The translations under genes and the position numbers were made by a program. Below are positions 55,050 through 64,000 of a stretch of DNA of 64,000 nucleotides, one piece after another. How positions within the stretch are numbered: position 1 is the first letter of the stretch; every line of letters begins with the position of its first letter. This DNA comes from Kaistia terrae (GTDB taxonomy: Bacteria; Pseudomonadota; Alphaproteobacteria; Rhizobiales; Kaistiaceae): positions 1-64,000 of the forward strand of contig NZ_JAPKNH010000011.1 in assembly GCF_026344005.1 (NCBI RefSeq). Reading direction: 5' to 3'. The notes under the pieces are model-generated. The model had not been told where the DNA came from. It saw nothing but the letters and a program-made list of their open reading frames with translations, and ran no database searches.

Positions 55050-56167
55050 ACGCGCATCGGCATCAGGACGTAGAGCGCGTCCTCGTCGCCGTCATCCTGG
55101 ATCAGTGTTGGCGAACCGGGATCGGCCAGCTTGAACAGCGCCGTGCCGGTCTTCAGCTGGCCGGCGATGTCGAGCAGGTAGCGCGAGTTGAAGCCGATAT
55201 CGATCGGATCGGCGGCATAGTCGACATCGAGCTCTTCCGTCGCCGAACCCGAATCCGGATTGTTGACGGTAAGCGCCAGGCGGCCTTCCGACGACAGCGA
55301 CAATTTGACGGCACGGCCACGCTCGCTGGCGATGGTGGAGACGCGGTCGACGGCGTTCGAGAAGGTGGCGCGATCGACCTTGAGCAGCTTGTCATTGCCC
55401 TGCGGGATAACGCGGGCATAGTCCGGGAATGTGCCGTCGATCAACTTCGACGTCAGCACCACGGCGCCGAACGAAACGCGGATCTTGGTTTCCGACAGTT
55501 CGATGGTCGCGACTTCTTCCGAGCTTTCGAGCAACTTCTGGATCTCGCCGACGGCCTTGCGCGGCACGATCACGCCCGGCATTCCCTCGGAACCGATCGG
55601 GGCATTGGTCTGCGCGCGCGCCAGGCGGTGGCCATCCGTCGCCACAGCGCGCAGAACGGTGCGTCCTTCAAGCGTCGGCGTGTGGAGATAGATGCCGTTC
55701 AGGTAATAGCGGGTCTCTTCGGTCGAGATCGCAAACTGGGTGCGATCGATCAATGTCTTGAAGCCGGCGGCCGGCATTTCGAACCGAATCGGGAACTCGC
55801 CGGTCGTCAGGTCCGGGAAGTCGGTTTCCGGCAGCATCTGCAGCGAGAAGTTCGAGCGGCCCGAACGCACCGTCAGCGTCTGGCCATCGGCAGACGTTTC
55901 GAGCGCGACCTCGGAGCCGTCCGGCAGCTTTCGCACGATGTCGTAGAGCATGTGCGCGGGAACGGTGGTCGCCCCGGGGCGGCCGACATCGGCGGAAATG
56001 GTTTCCAGAATCTCGAGATCGAGATCCGTCGCCTTCAGTGTCAGTTCCGAACCGGAGGCGCGGAGCAGCACATTGGAGAGGATCGGGATCGTGTTCCGTC
56101 GTTCGACCACGCGATGAACGTGATTGAGGGACTTCAGGAGATTGGATCGCTCGAGGGTCGCTCTCAT
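55046..56167 (-). CDS. dnaN: DNA polymerase III beta subunit (sliding clamp)
   Basis: 373 residues from the ATG at 56167. Three clamp domains; M-R-A-T-L-E-R-S-N-L-L-K-S-L start, R-N-T-I-P-I-L-S-N near 24, and the C-terminal V-L-M-P-M-R-V end. A longer frame upstream contains no clamp sequence. Follows dnaA, but a terminator stands between them, so dnaN-recF have their own promoter in 56168-56324. Confidence 0.97.
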   Translation of the reverse strand: MRATLERSNLLKSLNHVHRVVERRNTIPILSNVLLRASGSELTLKATDLDLEILETISADVGRPGATTVPAHMLYDIVRKLPDGSEVALETSADGQTLTVRSGRSNFSLQMLPETDFPDLTTGEFPIRFEMPAAGFKTLIDRTQFAISTEETRYYLNGIYLHTPTLEGRTVLRAVATDGHRLARAQTNAPIGSEGMPGVIVPRKAVGEIQKLLESSEEVATIELSETKIRVSFGAVVLTSKLIDGTFPDYARVIPQGNDKLLKVDRATFSNAVDRVSTIASERGRAVKLSLSSEGRLALTVNNPDSGSATEELDVDYAADPIDIGFNSRYLLDIAGQLKTGTALFKLADPGSPTLIQDDGDEDALYVLMPMRV

Positions 56168-56324
56168 GAAACGCAGGAACCTTGACAGAAAAGCCGCGCA
56201 AATGGCGCGGCACCGACAACAGCCGGACAATGCGTCCGGTACGGACCGTGGAAGTTGGCTTGTTCGCGGCCGGAACGCAAGGCCCCGTCGACAATCTGCC
56301 GAGGGCTGTGGCAACCGCGAATGC

Positions 56325-56356
56325 AAAAAAGGGCCGGCGAATCCCGCCGGCCCTTT
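56325..56356 (-). terminator. Rho-independent terminator of dnaA
   Basis: Stem GGGCCGGCG / CGCCGGCCC around GGATT on the minus strand, followed by TTTTTT. It lies about 13 bases after the dnaA stop and separates dnaA from dnaN. Confidence 0.85.
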
Positions 56357-56366
56357 GGCAGATCGA

Positions 56367-57881
56367 CTATTCGTCGATCATGCGCTTCAACAATTCAATC
56401 TCTTCCGCCAGATGCTGGTCCCCCTGCATCATCTCCTCGACCTTGCGAACGGCGTGCAGCACCGTGGTGTGGTCGCGACCTCCGAAGCGGCGGCCGATTT
56501 CCGGCAGCGAACGCGGGGTCAGCGTCTTCGACAGATACATGGCGATCTGGCGCGGACGCACGATGGTGCGGGTGCGGCGGCTCGACAGCAGGTCTGCCTT
56601 CGAGACGTTGTAGTGACGCGAGACGACCTTCTGGATGTCCTCGATCTTGACCCGGCGCGGTTCCGTGGCGCCGACGAGATCACGAAGCGTGATCTCGGCC
56701 GAGTTCATCGTCACCGGCTGGTTGGTGAACTGCCACTGCGCCACGAGGCGATTGAGCGCGCCTTCGAGGTCACGGCCGTTCGAAACAACCGACTGGGCGA
56801 CATATTCGATGACCGTCTCGGGAACATCGACGCCGGGGTTCTGCGACTGCGCAATCGCATAGCGTGACTTCAGTATATCGCGCCGAAGGTCGAGATCCGG
56901 CGAGCTGATCTCGAAGGCGACGCCGCCGCGAAGACGCGAACGGACGCGCTCGTCGAGCGTCTCCAGCTCGGCCGCGGGACGATCCGCCGCCACGACGACC
57001 TGACGCGCGCCGTCGATCAGCGCGTTCAGCATGTGGCAGAATTCCTGCTGCACGGACTTGCCCTGCAGGAACTGCAGATCGTCGATCAGCAACAGGTCGA
57101 TATCGCGCAGGTTTTCCTTGAAGGCGATCGCCGACTGGTTCTTCAGCGCAGCGACAAAGCGGAACATGAAGTGCTCGGCGGTCAGGTAGACGACCTTGCG
57201 GCTCGGATCCGCGCGGCGTGCCGCCTGGGCGACAGCGTGCAGCAGATGGGTCTTGCCGCGGCCCACTCCGGCGTGGAGGTAGAGCGGATTATAGGGCGTC
57301 GGACGGCCGGCCGGCGTCTCGGCGACAGCACGGGCAGCCGCATAGGCGACGCGGTTGGCGCCACCCTCGCAGAAGGTCTCGAAGGTAAAGCGCGGATCGA
57401 CCGGCGAGCCGGCGCTATCGAGGCGCGCGGCGCTCGCCTGCGCCATCACAGGAGCCGCACTCGACGCCGGGATGAAGGTCGGCGCGGGGCTTGCCGCCAC
57501 GGCCGCGACGACCGGTTTCTCGACCTTGACCGCCGGGCGCGCGCGAACGGCGCCACGAACGATCAGCTCAACCCGCCGCACACTGTCGACTTCCGCCGTC
57601 CACAGCCCGAGCAGCTTGTCGAAATAGTGCGACTGAATCCAGGACTTCAGGAACCGTGTCGGCACCGACAAATTGACGGATGCGCCATCGGCACCTTCGA
57701 ACTCGACACGCGCGAACCAGCTCGAGAAGATGTCCTCGCCCAGCTCGGTGCGAAGCCGCGTCTTGACGCGCTCCCAAAGCACCGCATCGGCGCGCCCGCT
57801 CATCGGCTGAACCTCGTCGACGGCGATAGCCCGCAGAGCCGAAGCCCCCGATCCGAATTCGCCCGTCCTGTCGTCGCGCAT
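56367..57881 (-). CDS. dnaA: Chromosomal replication initiator DnaA
   Basis: 504 residues from the ATG at 57881, with GAGAGGGG upstream; an earlier start would add eight. Domain I about 25-105, a Pro/Ala-rich linker, AAA+ domain with G-V-G-R-G-K-T-H-L near 205-213 (Arg in a place where Leu or Met is more common) and L-L-I-D-D-L-Q-F near 270. Domain IV ends with [10 protein letters not shown] near 470, the DnaA-box-reading signature. Single-gene transcript with its own terminator; a rhodanese gene lies 28 bases upstream on the same strand. Confidence 0.97.
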   Translation of the reverse strand: MRDDRTGEFGSGASALRAIAVDEVQPMSGRADAVLWERVKTRLRTELGEDIFSSWFARVEFEGADGASVNLSVPTRFLKSWIQSHYFDKLLGLWTAEVDSVRRVELIVRGAVRARPAVKVEKPVVAAVAASPAPTFIPASSAAPVMAQASAARLDSAGSPVDPRFTFETFCEGGANRVAYAAARAVAETPAGRPTPYNPLYLHAGVGRGKTHLLHAVAQAARRADPSRKVVYLTAEHFMFRFVAALKNQSAIAFKENLRDIDLLLIDDLQFLQGKSVQQEFCHMLNALIDGARQVVVAADRPAAELETLDERVRSRLRGGVAFEISSPDLDLRRDILKSRYAIAQSQNPGVDVPETVIEYVAQSVVSNGRDLEGALNRLVAQWQFTNQPVTMNSAEITLRDLVGATEPRRVKIEDIQKVVSRHYNVSKADLLSSRRTRTIVRPRQIAMYLSKTLTPRSLPEIGRRFGGRDHTTVLHAVRKVEEMMQGDQHLAEEIELLKRMIDE

Positions 57882-57909
57882 CTGAGCCCCTCTCGTAACG
57901 AGCATCTAA

Positions 57910-58356
57910 TCATGACTGGACCCAAGGCAGTCCCGCGGCTTTCCAGCCATCCACGGTCCCACGATGTCGTCCTTCGTCCAGCGGCCCTTCGAAGCCGCCG
58001 GCAATGTTGAAACACCGGTCGAAACCGGCATCGGCCAAAGCGTTCGCCGCCGCGAGGCTGCGTGCGCCCGACCGGCACAGAAAATACAAAGCCGTCTCGC
58101 GACCGACGCCACGTCGGTGCAATTCGGCGGCGAGCACCTCGGCGAAGTCGGCGTTGACCGCCATCGTCGGGTAGCTCTGCCACTCCACCAGGAGCGTCTC
58201 CTTGCCGATCGCGCTCAGATCGACAATGCCGACATAGGCCCACTCGGCCCGGGTCCGTACATCGATCAGCATCGACTGCGGCTCGCTGGAAAGACCTTCC
58301 CAAGCCTCATCGGCCGAAACGTCGCCGGCGAAGCTGCCGGCAGGCGAACGAGACAT
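57910..58356 (-). CDS. Rhodanese-like domain protein
   Basis: 148 residues, with GAGGGAG upstream. One rhodanese domain: I-D-V-R-T-R-A-E-W near 32-40 and the active-site loop C-R-S-G-A-R near 94-99 with the catalytic cysteine. No signal peptide, so a cytoplasmic sulfur-transfer role is likely. Only 28 bases before dnaA; the two may be co-transcribed. Confidence 0.88.
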   Translation of the reverse strand: MSRSPAGSFAGDVSADEAWEGLSSEPQSMLIDVRTRAEWAYVGIVDLSAIGKETLLVEWQSYPTMAVNADFAEVLAAELHRRGVGRETALYFLCRSGARSLAAANALADAGFDRCFNIAGGFEGPLDEGRHRGTVDGWKAAGLPWVQS

Positions 58357-59019
58357 AATGCTCCCTCACGCAAATGAGCCGTCAGGCCACATGCTATGTA
58401 AAACGCTAATTTGATACTGGCGGTGGAGGTTCTTCCAAAACACGGAAGCAGTTAAATACGCATAAACACTACATAGAGAACAAACTTAATGTCCGCGATT
58501 TCACTGCCTTTACGCCCCTAGACTCTCAGAGGCGGAAAACGCCCGTTTGAATAATTGCCGGGTCACCCCGCCGGCCGACGACGACTTTGCTGTCGTGTCC
58601 ATGAAGGGGAAAATACACAGCGGGTTGGTGGCTCGCAACGGCGCAGGGCCAAGATTCGCCCGCGCCCTGCCGCCGCACCCCCTGGCTGCCACCCCCTCGC
58701 CCCCTCCAGCCCGTCCGAATCCCTTACGACTCAAAGGGTTCAGAAGGCGGCGGCGCGACCCGAGAAAAGATCCAAAGCAGGCGAAAAATATTCGACCCGC
58801 GCCCCTTGACTCGACTGGAATCCCACCGAGTCGATGAAGGCTACCCGCACCGGCACATAAGCCTTTGATTTTGTTGATAAAATGGTGCGAAGCAGTTGAA
58901 GCCTCCGCGCTTCCGCAACGGCTATAACGGCATTTCTGAGGCAGGGCAGACACTTACCCGAATAACAAAAAAGCCCGGCCGAAGCCGAGCTTTTTGTCAA
59001 TCCCCAGAAACTCTGCAGA
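58357..59019. other. Intergenic region above rhodanese-dnaA, with GANTC cluster
   Basis: 663 bases between the rhodanese start and the rpsT stop. It holds the rpsT terminator (58967-58995). GANTC sites lie at 58521, 58653, 58717, 58728, 58808, 58818 and 58828. The only DnaA-box-like site is TGTTGATAA at 58872 (one mismatch). Frames here have no ribosome sites or recognisable products. The promoter for rhodanese-dnaA should be in 58357-58520. Confidence 0.55.
58967..58995 (-). terminator. Rho-independent terminator of rpsT
   Basis: Minus strand AAAAAGCTCGGC-TTC-GGCCGGGCTTTTTT: a GC stem flanked by A and T runs, 25 bases after the rpsT stop. Confidence 0.85.
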
Positions 59020-59286
59020 TCAGGCGGAGATCGCCTTCACGCGAGCTGCGAGGCGCGAAACCTTGCGGGAAGCAGTGTTCTTGTGCAGCACGCCCTTCTG
59101 GGCAGCGCGCATCAGTTCCGGCTGGGCGTTCTTGAACGCCTCGGCGGCGGCAGCGGCGTTGCCCGAAGCGATCGCCTCTTCAACCTTGCGCACCTGGGTG
59201 CGCATGCGGCTGCGGCGATTGCGGTTGACCTCGGCACGGCGAGCAATCTTGCGGGTCGCCTTCTTGGCGGACGGCGTATTGGCCAT
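59020..59286 (-). CDS. rpsT: 30S ribosomal protein S20
   Basis: 88 residues from the ATG at 59286, [10 protein letters not shown]. The basic helical sequence with [15 protein letters not shown] and the [13 protein letters not shown] end is typical of S20, which binds 16S rRNA. Its place next to dnaA is common in Hyphomicrobiales. Confidence 0.97.
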   Translation of the reverse strand: MANTPSAKKATRKIARRAEVNRNRRSRMRTQVRKVEEAIASGNAAAAAEAFKNAQPELMRAAQKGVLHKNTASRKVSRLAARVKAISA

Positions 59287-59440
59287 GAGGGGCCTTCCTG
59301 AAAAAGCGGTTCGTTGGACTTCCGTGCCGCAAACCAAAGGTTTTCAGGCTAAACGGAAGAGGCGGCTTCGAGGCCGCCCCGGGGTTCATGGGCGGCTTAT
59401 AGTCGTCTGCCCGCGCGGCGTCAATCGCGAAGCGCAGGAT

Positions 59441-60214
59441 TCAGCGGTTGCGGAACGCTGCCGGTCGCTTGTCGAGAAATGCCTCCATTCCCTCTCGCGC
59501 ATCCTCGGTGGCGAAGAGCGAATGGAACAGCCGCCGCTCCGTGCGAATGCCGTCGGCGAGCGGGCTCTCAAAGGCGCGATTGACCGCCTCCTTGGCCATC
59601 ATGACGGCAGGGAGCGAAAGGCCGGCCATCTTCTGCGCCACGGCGATGGCCGTCTCGACAAGCTCGTCCGTCGGCACGACCCGCGAGACCAGGCCGATCC
59701 GCTCCGCCTCACTCGCATCGATCATCCGACCGGTCAGGACCATGTCCATCGTCTTCGCCTTGCCAACCGAGCGGGCAAGGCGCTGGGTGCCGCCGGCGCC
59801 CGGCATCAGGCCTAGCGTGATTTCCGGCTGGCCGAACTTCGCGTTGTCAGCTGCGATGACAAGATCGCACATCAGCGCCAGCTCGCAGCCGCCGCCAAGG
59901 GCGAAGCCCGCGACCGCAGCAATCACCGGCTTGCGCACACGCGACAGCTGCTCCCAGCGGGCGACGAAATCATCCATGAAGACGTCGACATAGCCGAGCG
60001 CCTGCATCTCCTTGATGTCGGCGCCGGCCGCGAACGCCTTTTCGGAACCCGTCAGCACGATGGCGCCGATGCCGGCATCCGCCTCGAAGTCGTCAAGCGC
60101 CGCGTTCAGGTCGGCGATCAGCTGGCGGCTCAACGCATTGAGCGCCTTCGGCCGGTTCAGGCGGATGATCCCGACGGCGTCCCGCGTTTCGACGAGGATG
60201 GTCTCATAGGACAT
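59441..60214 (-). CDS. Enoyl-CoA hydratase
   Basis: 257 residues from the ATG at 60214, with GGGAGCG upstream. Crotonase fold: oxyanion-hole segments F-A-A-G-A-D-I near 63-69 and G-G-G-C-E-L-A near 108-114, catalytic glutamates E114-like and E134-like (Q-P-E-I-T-L-G). Adds water to 2-enoyl-CoA in fatty acid breakdown. The gene between mutM and rpsT is a conserved arrangement in this order. Confidence 0.92.
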   Translation of the reverse strand: MSYETILVETRDAVGIIRLNRPKALNALSRQLIADLNAALDDFEADAGIGAIVLTGSEKAFAAGADIKEMQALGYVDVFMDDFVARWEQLSRVRKPVIAAVAGFALGGGCELALMCDLVIAADNAKFGQPEITLGLMPGAGGTQRLARSVGKAKTMDMVLTGRMIDASEAERIGLVSRVVPTDELVETAIAVAQKMAGLSLPAVMMAKEAVNRAFESPLADGIRTERRLFHSLFATEDAREGMEAFLDKRPAAFRNR

Positions 60215-60344
60215 GGCGCGCTCCCGTTTTCCATGATCGCCCTCCCCTGACCGGCAAGGGCAAGGTGAACGGAGCCGAAGGCCTAGCCGACGCACGCCCG
60301 ACCATCAAGCGCGGACGGGCTTTCGGCCGCCTTCTCCCCGCTCG

Positions 60345-61214
60345 CTATTTCTGGCAGGTCGCACAAAAGAAAGTAGAACGGCCGGATTGGACTTTTCGCT
60401 CAATCACGCCGGTGCAGCTCAGTTTCGGGCAGGGCTCGCCCTCGCGGTCATAGACGCGAAACGAGTGCTGGAAATAGCCAAGCTCGCCATTCGCCTGGCG
60501 ATGGTCGCGCAGCGAAGAACCACCAGCGGCGATCGCTGCGGCAAGAACCTCCCGGATCGACGCCGCCAGACGGTCGGCCGATTTCGCGGTGAGCGATCCG
60601 GCACTGCGCTCCGGCGACAAGCCCGACATATGCAGCGCCTCGCAGACATAGATATTGCCGAGGCCGGCGATCAGGCTCTGGTCAAGCAGCGCGGCCTTCA
60701 GCGGCGCCTTCTTGGCGTCGAACAGCGCATGCAGCACCTTGCCATCGAATTCATTGCCGACCGGCTCGATGCCGAGGCCGGCCAGATGGCGCGCAGTTTC
60801 AATGCCGGATCGATCCGCGAGGTCCATGAAGCCGAAGCGGCGTGGGTCATTATAAATGACGCGCTTGCCGTTCGAGAGATGGAAGACAACGTGATCATGC
60901 GCCAGCGCTTTTCCGCGCGGATAATGGAAGTCGCCCGGCGTCTCGGGATCGGCCTCTGGCCCCTCCTCGATCCGGAACGAGCCGGACATGCCGAGATGCA
61001 TGATGAGCACGGCGCCATCGTCGAGATCGGCGAGCAGATATTTCGCGCGACGGCCGAGACCTTCGATCCGCCGGCCAGTCAGCCGCTCGGCGAATCGTTC
61101 GGGAAAGGGAAAACGCAGGTCAGGCCGGCGTTGCTCCAGCCTGTCAATGACAGTGCCTTCCATGGCAGGGGCAAGCCCCTGGCGGACGGTTTCGACTTCA
61201 GGAAGCTCTGGCAT
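60345..61214 (-). CDS. mutM: Formamidopyrimidine-DNA glycosylase
   Basis: 289 residues. N-terminal P-E-L-P-E-V with catalytic Pro2 and Glu3, helix-two-turn-helix near 160-190, and the C-terminal zinc finger C-P-K-L-S-C...F-F-C-A-T-C-Q-K. Removes oxidised purines such as 8-oxoguanine. Divergent from ubiE with 164 bases between. Confidence 0.97.
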   Translation of the reverse strand: MPELPEVETVRQGLAPAMEGTVIDRLEQRRPDLRFPFPERFAERLTGRRIEGLGRRAKYLLADLDDGAVLIMHLGMSGSFRIEEGPEADPETPGDFHYPRGKALAHDHVVFHLSNGKRVIYNDPRRFGFMDLADRSGIETARHLAGLGIEPVGNEFDGKVLHALFDAKKAPLKAALLDQSLIAGLGNIYVCEALHMSGLSPERSAGSLTAKSADRLAASIREVLAAAIAAGGSSLRDHRQANGELGYFQHSFRVYDREGEPCPKLSCTGVIERKVQSGRSTFFCATCQK

Positions 61215-61378
61215 TTAGGCTGCGTCAACTCTGCGGGTAGAGGGGCCGTGGCGCACGGATGGCGCTTCAGGTATCAAGGACTTCGATTTTCCAGGTCGGG
61301 CGGGGGTCGCCGCTTTCATGCGGTCATCCCGCATACGCGATCGCTGGCTCATATGCGTAATATAAGGAGTGGGACGCC

Positions 61379-62158
61379 ATGGCGACCGAATCTCGCAGCG
61401 AGACGCCCGAAAAGGGCCGCGCCTCCTTCGGATTCCGCGATGTCGATGTCGATGCCAAGCAGGGCATGGTCAATGACGTCTTCCACAAGGTGGCCTCGCG
61501 CTATGATTTGATGAACGACTTCATGTCGGCCGGCCTGCACCGCGTCTGGAAGGACGCCATGGTGTCGTGGCTGACGCCGCCGCGCAACCGGCCCTTCGAG
61601 GTGCTCGACGTCGCCGGCGGCACCGGGGACGTGTCGTTCCGCATCGTCGAGCGCTCGCACAAATCGGCGACCTCGACCGTCTGCGACATCAACGCCTCGA
61701 TGCTCGAGGTCGGCCGCGAACGCGCCCAGAAGCGCGGGCTCGCCGATCATGTCACCTTCGTCGAGGGCAATGCCGAGGAACTCCCCTTCGAGAGCAACCG
61801 CTTCGACGCCTATACGATCGCTTTCGGCATCCGCAACGTGCCGCGCATAGACCAGGCACTCAAGGAAGCCTATCGGGTGCTCAAGCCCGGCGGCCGCTTC
61901 CTCTGCCTTGAGTTCTCCGATGTCGACGTCCCCGGCCTCGACAAGATCTACAATTTCTATTCGTTCAACGTCATTCCGGCGATGGGCAAGGCGGTGGCCG
62001 GCGACAGCGAAAGCTACCGCTATCTGGTCGAATCGATCCGCCGCTTTCCGCACCAAGAGCGCTTTGCCGAGATGATCCGGCAGGCCGGATTTGCCAAAGT
62101 CTCCTATCGCAATCTGACGGGCGGCATCGCCGCCATTCACTCGGGCTGGAAAATCTGA
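61379..62158 (+). CDS. ubiE: Ubiquinone/menaquinone methyltransferase
   Basis: 259 residues, with AAGGAG upstream of the ATG. SAM-binding [11 protein letters not shown] near 73-83; C-terminal family stretch [13 protein letters not shown]. Methylates the ring carbon in ubiquinone synthesis. First gene of ubiE-ubiB-coaBC. Confidence 0.96.
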   Translation: MATESRSETPEKGRASFGFRDVDVDAKQGMVNDVFHKVASRYDLMNDFMSAGLHRVWKDAMVSWLTPPRNRPFEVLDVAGGTGDVSFRIVERSHKSATSTVCDINASMLEVGRERAQKRGLADHVTFVEGNAEELPFESNRFDAYTIAFGIRNVPRIDQALKEAYRVLKPGGRFLCLEFSDVDVPGLDKIYNFYSFNVIPAMGKAVAGDSESYRYLVESIRRFPHQERFAEMIRQAGFAKVSYRNLTGGIAAIHSGWKI

Positions 62159-62162
62159 CGCA

Positions 62163-63737
62163 ATGGCGCTCGGCATAGCCGCCCTTTTCCGCCTCGCCGC
62201 GGCAGGTTTCGTTCTGGCGCGTGAAGGCGCGTTCAGCCTCGTGGACATTGATGACCTGCCGTCCGGCGCCCGCCTTGGCGTTCGGCTCGGCCGGCTGGTG
62301 GAGCGGCGTTCGGCGCTGGTCGCCGATCGCGGCGAGCGGATCACCGCCGCTCTCAACAAGCTCGGCCCTTCCTATGTGAAGCTCGGCCAGTTCATGGCGA
62401 CCCGGCCCGATTTCGTCGGCGAGGATGTTGCCGATGCGCTCGGAAAGCTGCGCGACGAGATCGAGCCCTTCGGCGAGCCGGCGGCGCGCGTCGTCATCGA
62501 GAAGAATTTCGGCAAGCCGGTCGACACCATCTTCACCAATTTCTCGCCGCCGATCGCCGCCGCCTCGATCGCGCAGGTGCACAAGGCCGATGTGATCGAA
62601 AGCGATGGCAGCCTGCGCGCCGTTGCCGTCAAGGTTTTGCGTCCGGGCGTGCGCACGCGCTTCCACCGCGATCTCGAAACCTTCTATGCCGGCGCAAAGC
62701 TGGTCGAACGCATGGATCCGGCAATGCAGCGGCTCAAGCCGCTCGCCGTCGTCGACACGCTCGCGCGATCCGTATCGATGGAAATGGACCTCCGCCTCGA
62801 AGCGGCGGCCCTTTCGGAAATGGCCGAGCGCACCCAAGGCGACCCCGGCTTCCGCGTGCCAAAAGTCGACTGGGCCCGGACGGCGCGCGATGTCTTGACC
62901 ATGGAGTGGATCGACGGCGTCAAGCTTTCTGATCCCGTCGGCATCGAAGCCGCCGGCCATGATCTGAAGGCTGTCGCCCGCCGGCTGATGCAGGCGTTCC
63001 TGCGCCACGCCATGCGCGACGGCTTCTTCCATGCCGACATGCACCAGGGCAATCTGTTCGTCGATGCGGCCGGCGACGTCGTCGCGGTCGATTTCGGCAT
63101 CATGGGCCGGCTCGGCCAGGCCGAGCGACGATTCCTCGCCGAAATCCTCTATGGCTTCATCAAGCGCGACTACCTGCGCATCGCTGAAGTTCATATGGAA
63201 GCCGGCTATGTACCGGCACGCCACGCGCCGGAAGATTTTGCCCAGGCACTGCGCGCTATCGGCGAGCCGATCCATGGCCAGCCGGCCAGCGATATCTCGA
63301 TGGCCAAGCTGCTGACGCTGCTGTTCGAAGTTACCGAGCTGTTCGACATGCAGACGCGGCCGGAACTTCTCATGTTGCAGAAGACCATGGTTGTCGTCGA
63401 AGGCGTCGCCCGCTCGCTCGATCCCACCTTCGACATGTGGGACGCCTCGGAACCGGTTGTGCGCGAATGGATCGAGCGCAATCTCGGGCCGCTGGGCAAG
63501 CTCCAGGAAGCCGGCTCCGGCATCGCCGACCTCGGCCGCGCCGTGACGAGCCTGCCGACCATGCTGCAGCATGGCGCGCGGATCGCCGCGCAATTGAGCG
63601 ACGCGACCCGCGACGGCATCACGCTGTCGCCGGAAACCGTCGAGGCGATCGGCCGGGCCGAAGGCCGGGGCAATCGCTGGCTGACGATCGGCGTCTGGGT
63701 GGCGGTTGTGCTGCTCGCCTGGAATATGTTCACGTAG
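62163..63737 (+). CDS. ubiB: Atypical kinase UbiB (ubiquinone biosynthesis)
   Basis: 524 residues, four bases after ubiE. K-x-G-Q family motif as V-K-L-G-Q-F near 74, nucleotide site A-V-K-V-L-R-P-G near 156, F-F-H-A-D-M-H-Q-G-N-L near 287-297 and V-D-F-G-I-M-G near 309. C-terminal membrane segment (about 505-522). Needed for coenzyme Q synthesis, probably as an ATPase that helps extract lipid intermediates. Confidence 0.95.
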   Translation: MALGIAALFRLAAAGFVLAREGAFSLVDIDDLPSGARLGVRLGRLVERRSALVADRGERITAALNKLGPSYVKLGQFMATRPDFVGEDVADALGKLRDEIEPFGEPAARVVIEKNFGKPVDTIFTNFSPPIAAASIAQVHKADVIESDGSLRAVAVKVLRPGVRTRFHRDLETFYAGAKLVERMDPAMQRLKPLAVVDTLARSVSMEMDLRLEAAALSEMAERTQGDPGFRVPKVDWARTARDVLTMEWIDGVKLSDPVGIEAAGHDLKAVARRLMQAFLRHAMRDGFFHADMHQGNLFVDAAGDVVAVDFGIMGRLGQAERRFLAEILYGFIKRDYLRIAEVHMEAGYVPARHAPEDFAQALRAIGEPIHGQPASDISMAKLLTLLFEVTELFDMQTRPELLMLQKTMVVVEGVARSLDPTFDMWDASEPVVREWIERNLGPLGKLQEAGSGIADLGRAVTSLPTMLQHGARIAAQLSDATRDGITLSPETVEAIGRAEGRGNRWLTIGVWVAVVLLAWNMFT

Positions 63738-63782
63738 TTTTGGCCTTCGCGCACCGCGCGGGGACGACAGCGGGGAAGCATC

Positions 63783-64000
63783 ATGGCGGATTTTGACGCG
63801 ACGCTTCAGGGCAAGCGCATCCTGCTGATCATCGCGGGCGGCATCGCCGCCTATAAGAGCCTCGACCTGATCCGCCGCCTGAAAGAGCGCGGCGCCACGG
63901 TTCGCGTGGTGATGACCAAGGGCGCGACCGAGTTCATCACCCCGCTCGCGGCCGGCGCACTCGCCGGCGGCACCGTCTACACCGATCTGTTCGACCGCGA
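63783..64000 (+). CDS. coaBC: Phosphopantothenoylcysteine decarboxylase/synthase, N-terminal part
   Basis: First ~72 codons only, cut by the window end. [17 protein letters not shown] is the FMN-binding start of the CoaC half; [11 protein letters not shown] continues it. Two-step enzyme of coenzyme A synthesis. Follows ubiB by 45 bases. Confidence 0.93.
   Translation, partial: MADFDATLQGKRILLIIAGGIAAYKSLDLIRRLKERGATVRVVMTKGATEFITPLAAGALAGGTVYTDLFDR

Noticed and set aside
58510-58953. Minus-strand frame of 147 codons above dnaA
   Set aside because: No ribosome site, skewed composition, overlaps the GANTC cluster; most likely non-coding.
58357-59019. Chromosome origin next to dnaA
   Set aside because: No exact DnaA box on either strand and no AT-rich unwinding stretch beside one; only a single one-mismatch site was seen.

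Overview
The window reads as one continuous piece of a GC-rich alphaproteobacterial chromosome, most likely from the Hyphomicrobiales (Rhizobiales). The evidence is the gene order coaBC-ubiB-ubiE / mutM-enoyl-CoA hydratase-rpsT-dnaA-dnaN-recF-gyrB at the right end, an Irr-type iron box, a fixNOQP/fixIS-type cbb3 oxidase cluster, CcrM-type GANTC sites and a RIME-like palindromic repeat. The genus cannot be fixed from sequence alone (a Kaistia-like organism is a guess). I saw no rRNA, tRNA, insertion sequence, prophage or CRISPR array.

Left region (1-5.7 kb): a heme-acquisition operon on the minus strand. An ECF sigma factor (FecI type), a FecR-type anti-sigma/sensor with a Tat-like membrane segment, a STN-domain TonB-dependent heme receptor, and a heme oxygenase cut by the window edge. 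An Irr-like box (TTTAGA-N5-TCTAAA) lies upstream. The receptor carries an extra C-terminal Omp25-like barrel domain.

Respiratory island (5.7-18.9 kb): HPP-CBS membrane protein, a three-domain copper nitrite reductase (extra N-terminal cupredoxin), NnrS, pseudoazurin, a Crp/Fnr regulator, a DUF1858 CxxC protein, then ccoNOQP, a small membrane protein, a DUF2189 membrane protein, ccoI and ccoS. TTG-N8-CAA boxes stand in front of nirK, pseudoazurin, the DUF1858 gene and ccoN, three of them about 32 bp upstream of a -10-like hexamer. This suggests one low-oxygen/NO-controlled regulon.

Catabolic region (19-27.5 kb): a tightly packed operon of a carbohydrate (CUT1) ABC importer without ATPase, a Gfo/Idh dehydrogenase, a D-aminoacylase, a DSD1-type PLP enzyme and a lactonase-like propeller. 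The chemistry of these four enzymes fits an oxidative, non-phosphorylating route for an N-acetylamino sugar through its aldonate, which is itself an N-acyl beta-hydroxy D-amino acid. This is the best candidate in the window for an under-described pathway.

Middle (27.5-48.7 kb): a GAF-GGDEF cyclase, an SH3-domain membrane protein, a ferric-type ABC importer without ATPase, a dimethylglycine-dehydrogenase-like flavoenzyme coupled to a small-molecule kinase, a glutamine amidotransferase, TerB, a candidate sRNA with its own terminator, the rhlE-csp-infA cold-shock group, a DMT exporter, a GNAT-peptidase C39 plus RimK/ATP-grasp pair of unknown product, gnd, and an LprI-like protein.

Right end (48.7-64 kb): replication and repair core (gyrB, recQ, recF, dnaN, dnaA), a LysE exporter, a rhodanese, rpsT, enoyl-CoA hydratase, mutM, and the start of ubiE-ubiB-coaBC. 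The intergenic region above dnaA has no good DnaA boxes but holds seven GANTC sites, three of them exactly 10 bp apart.
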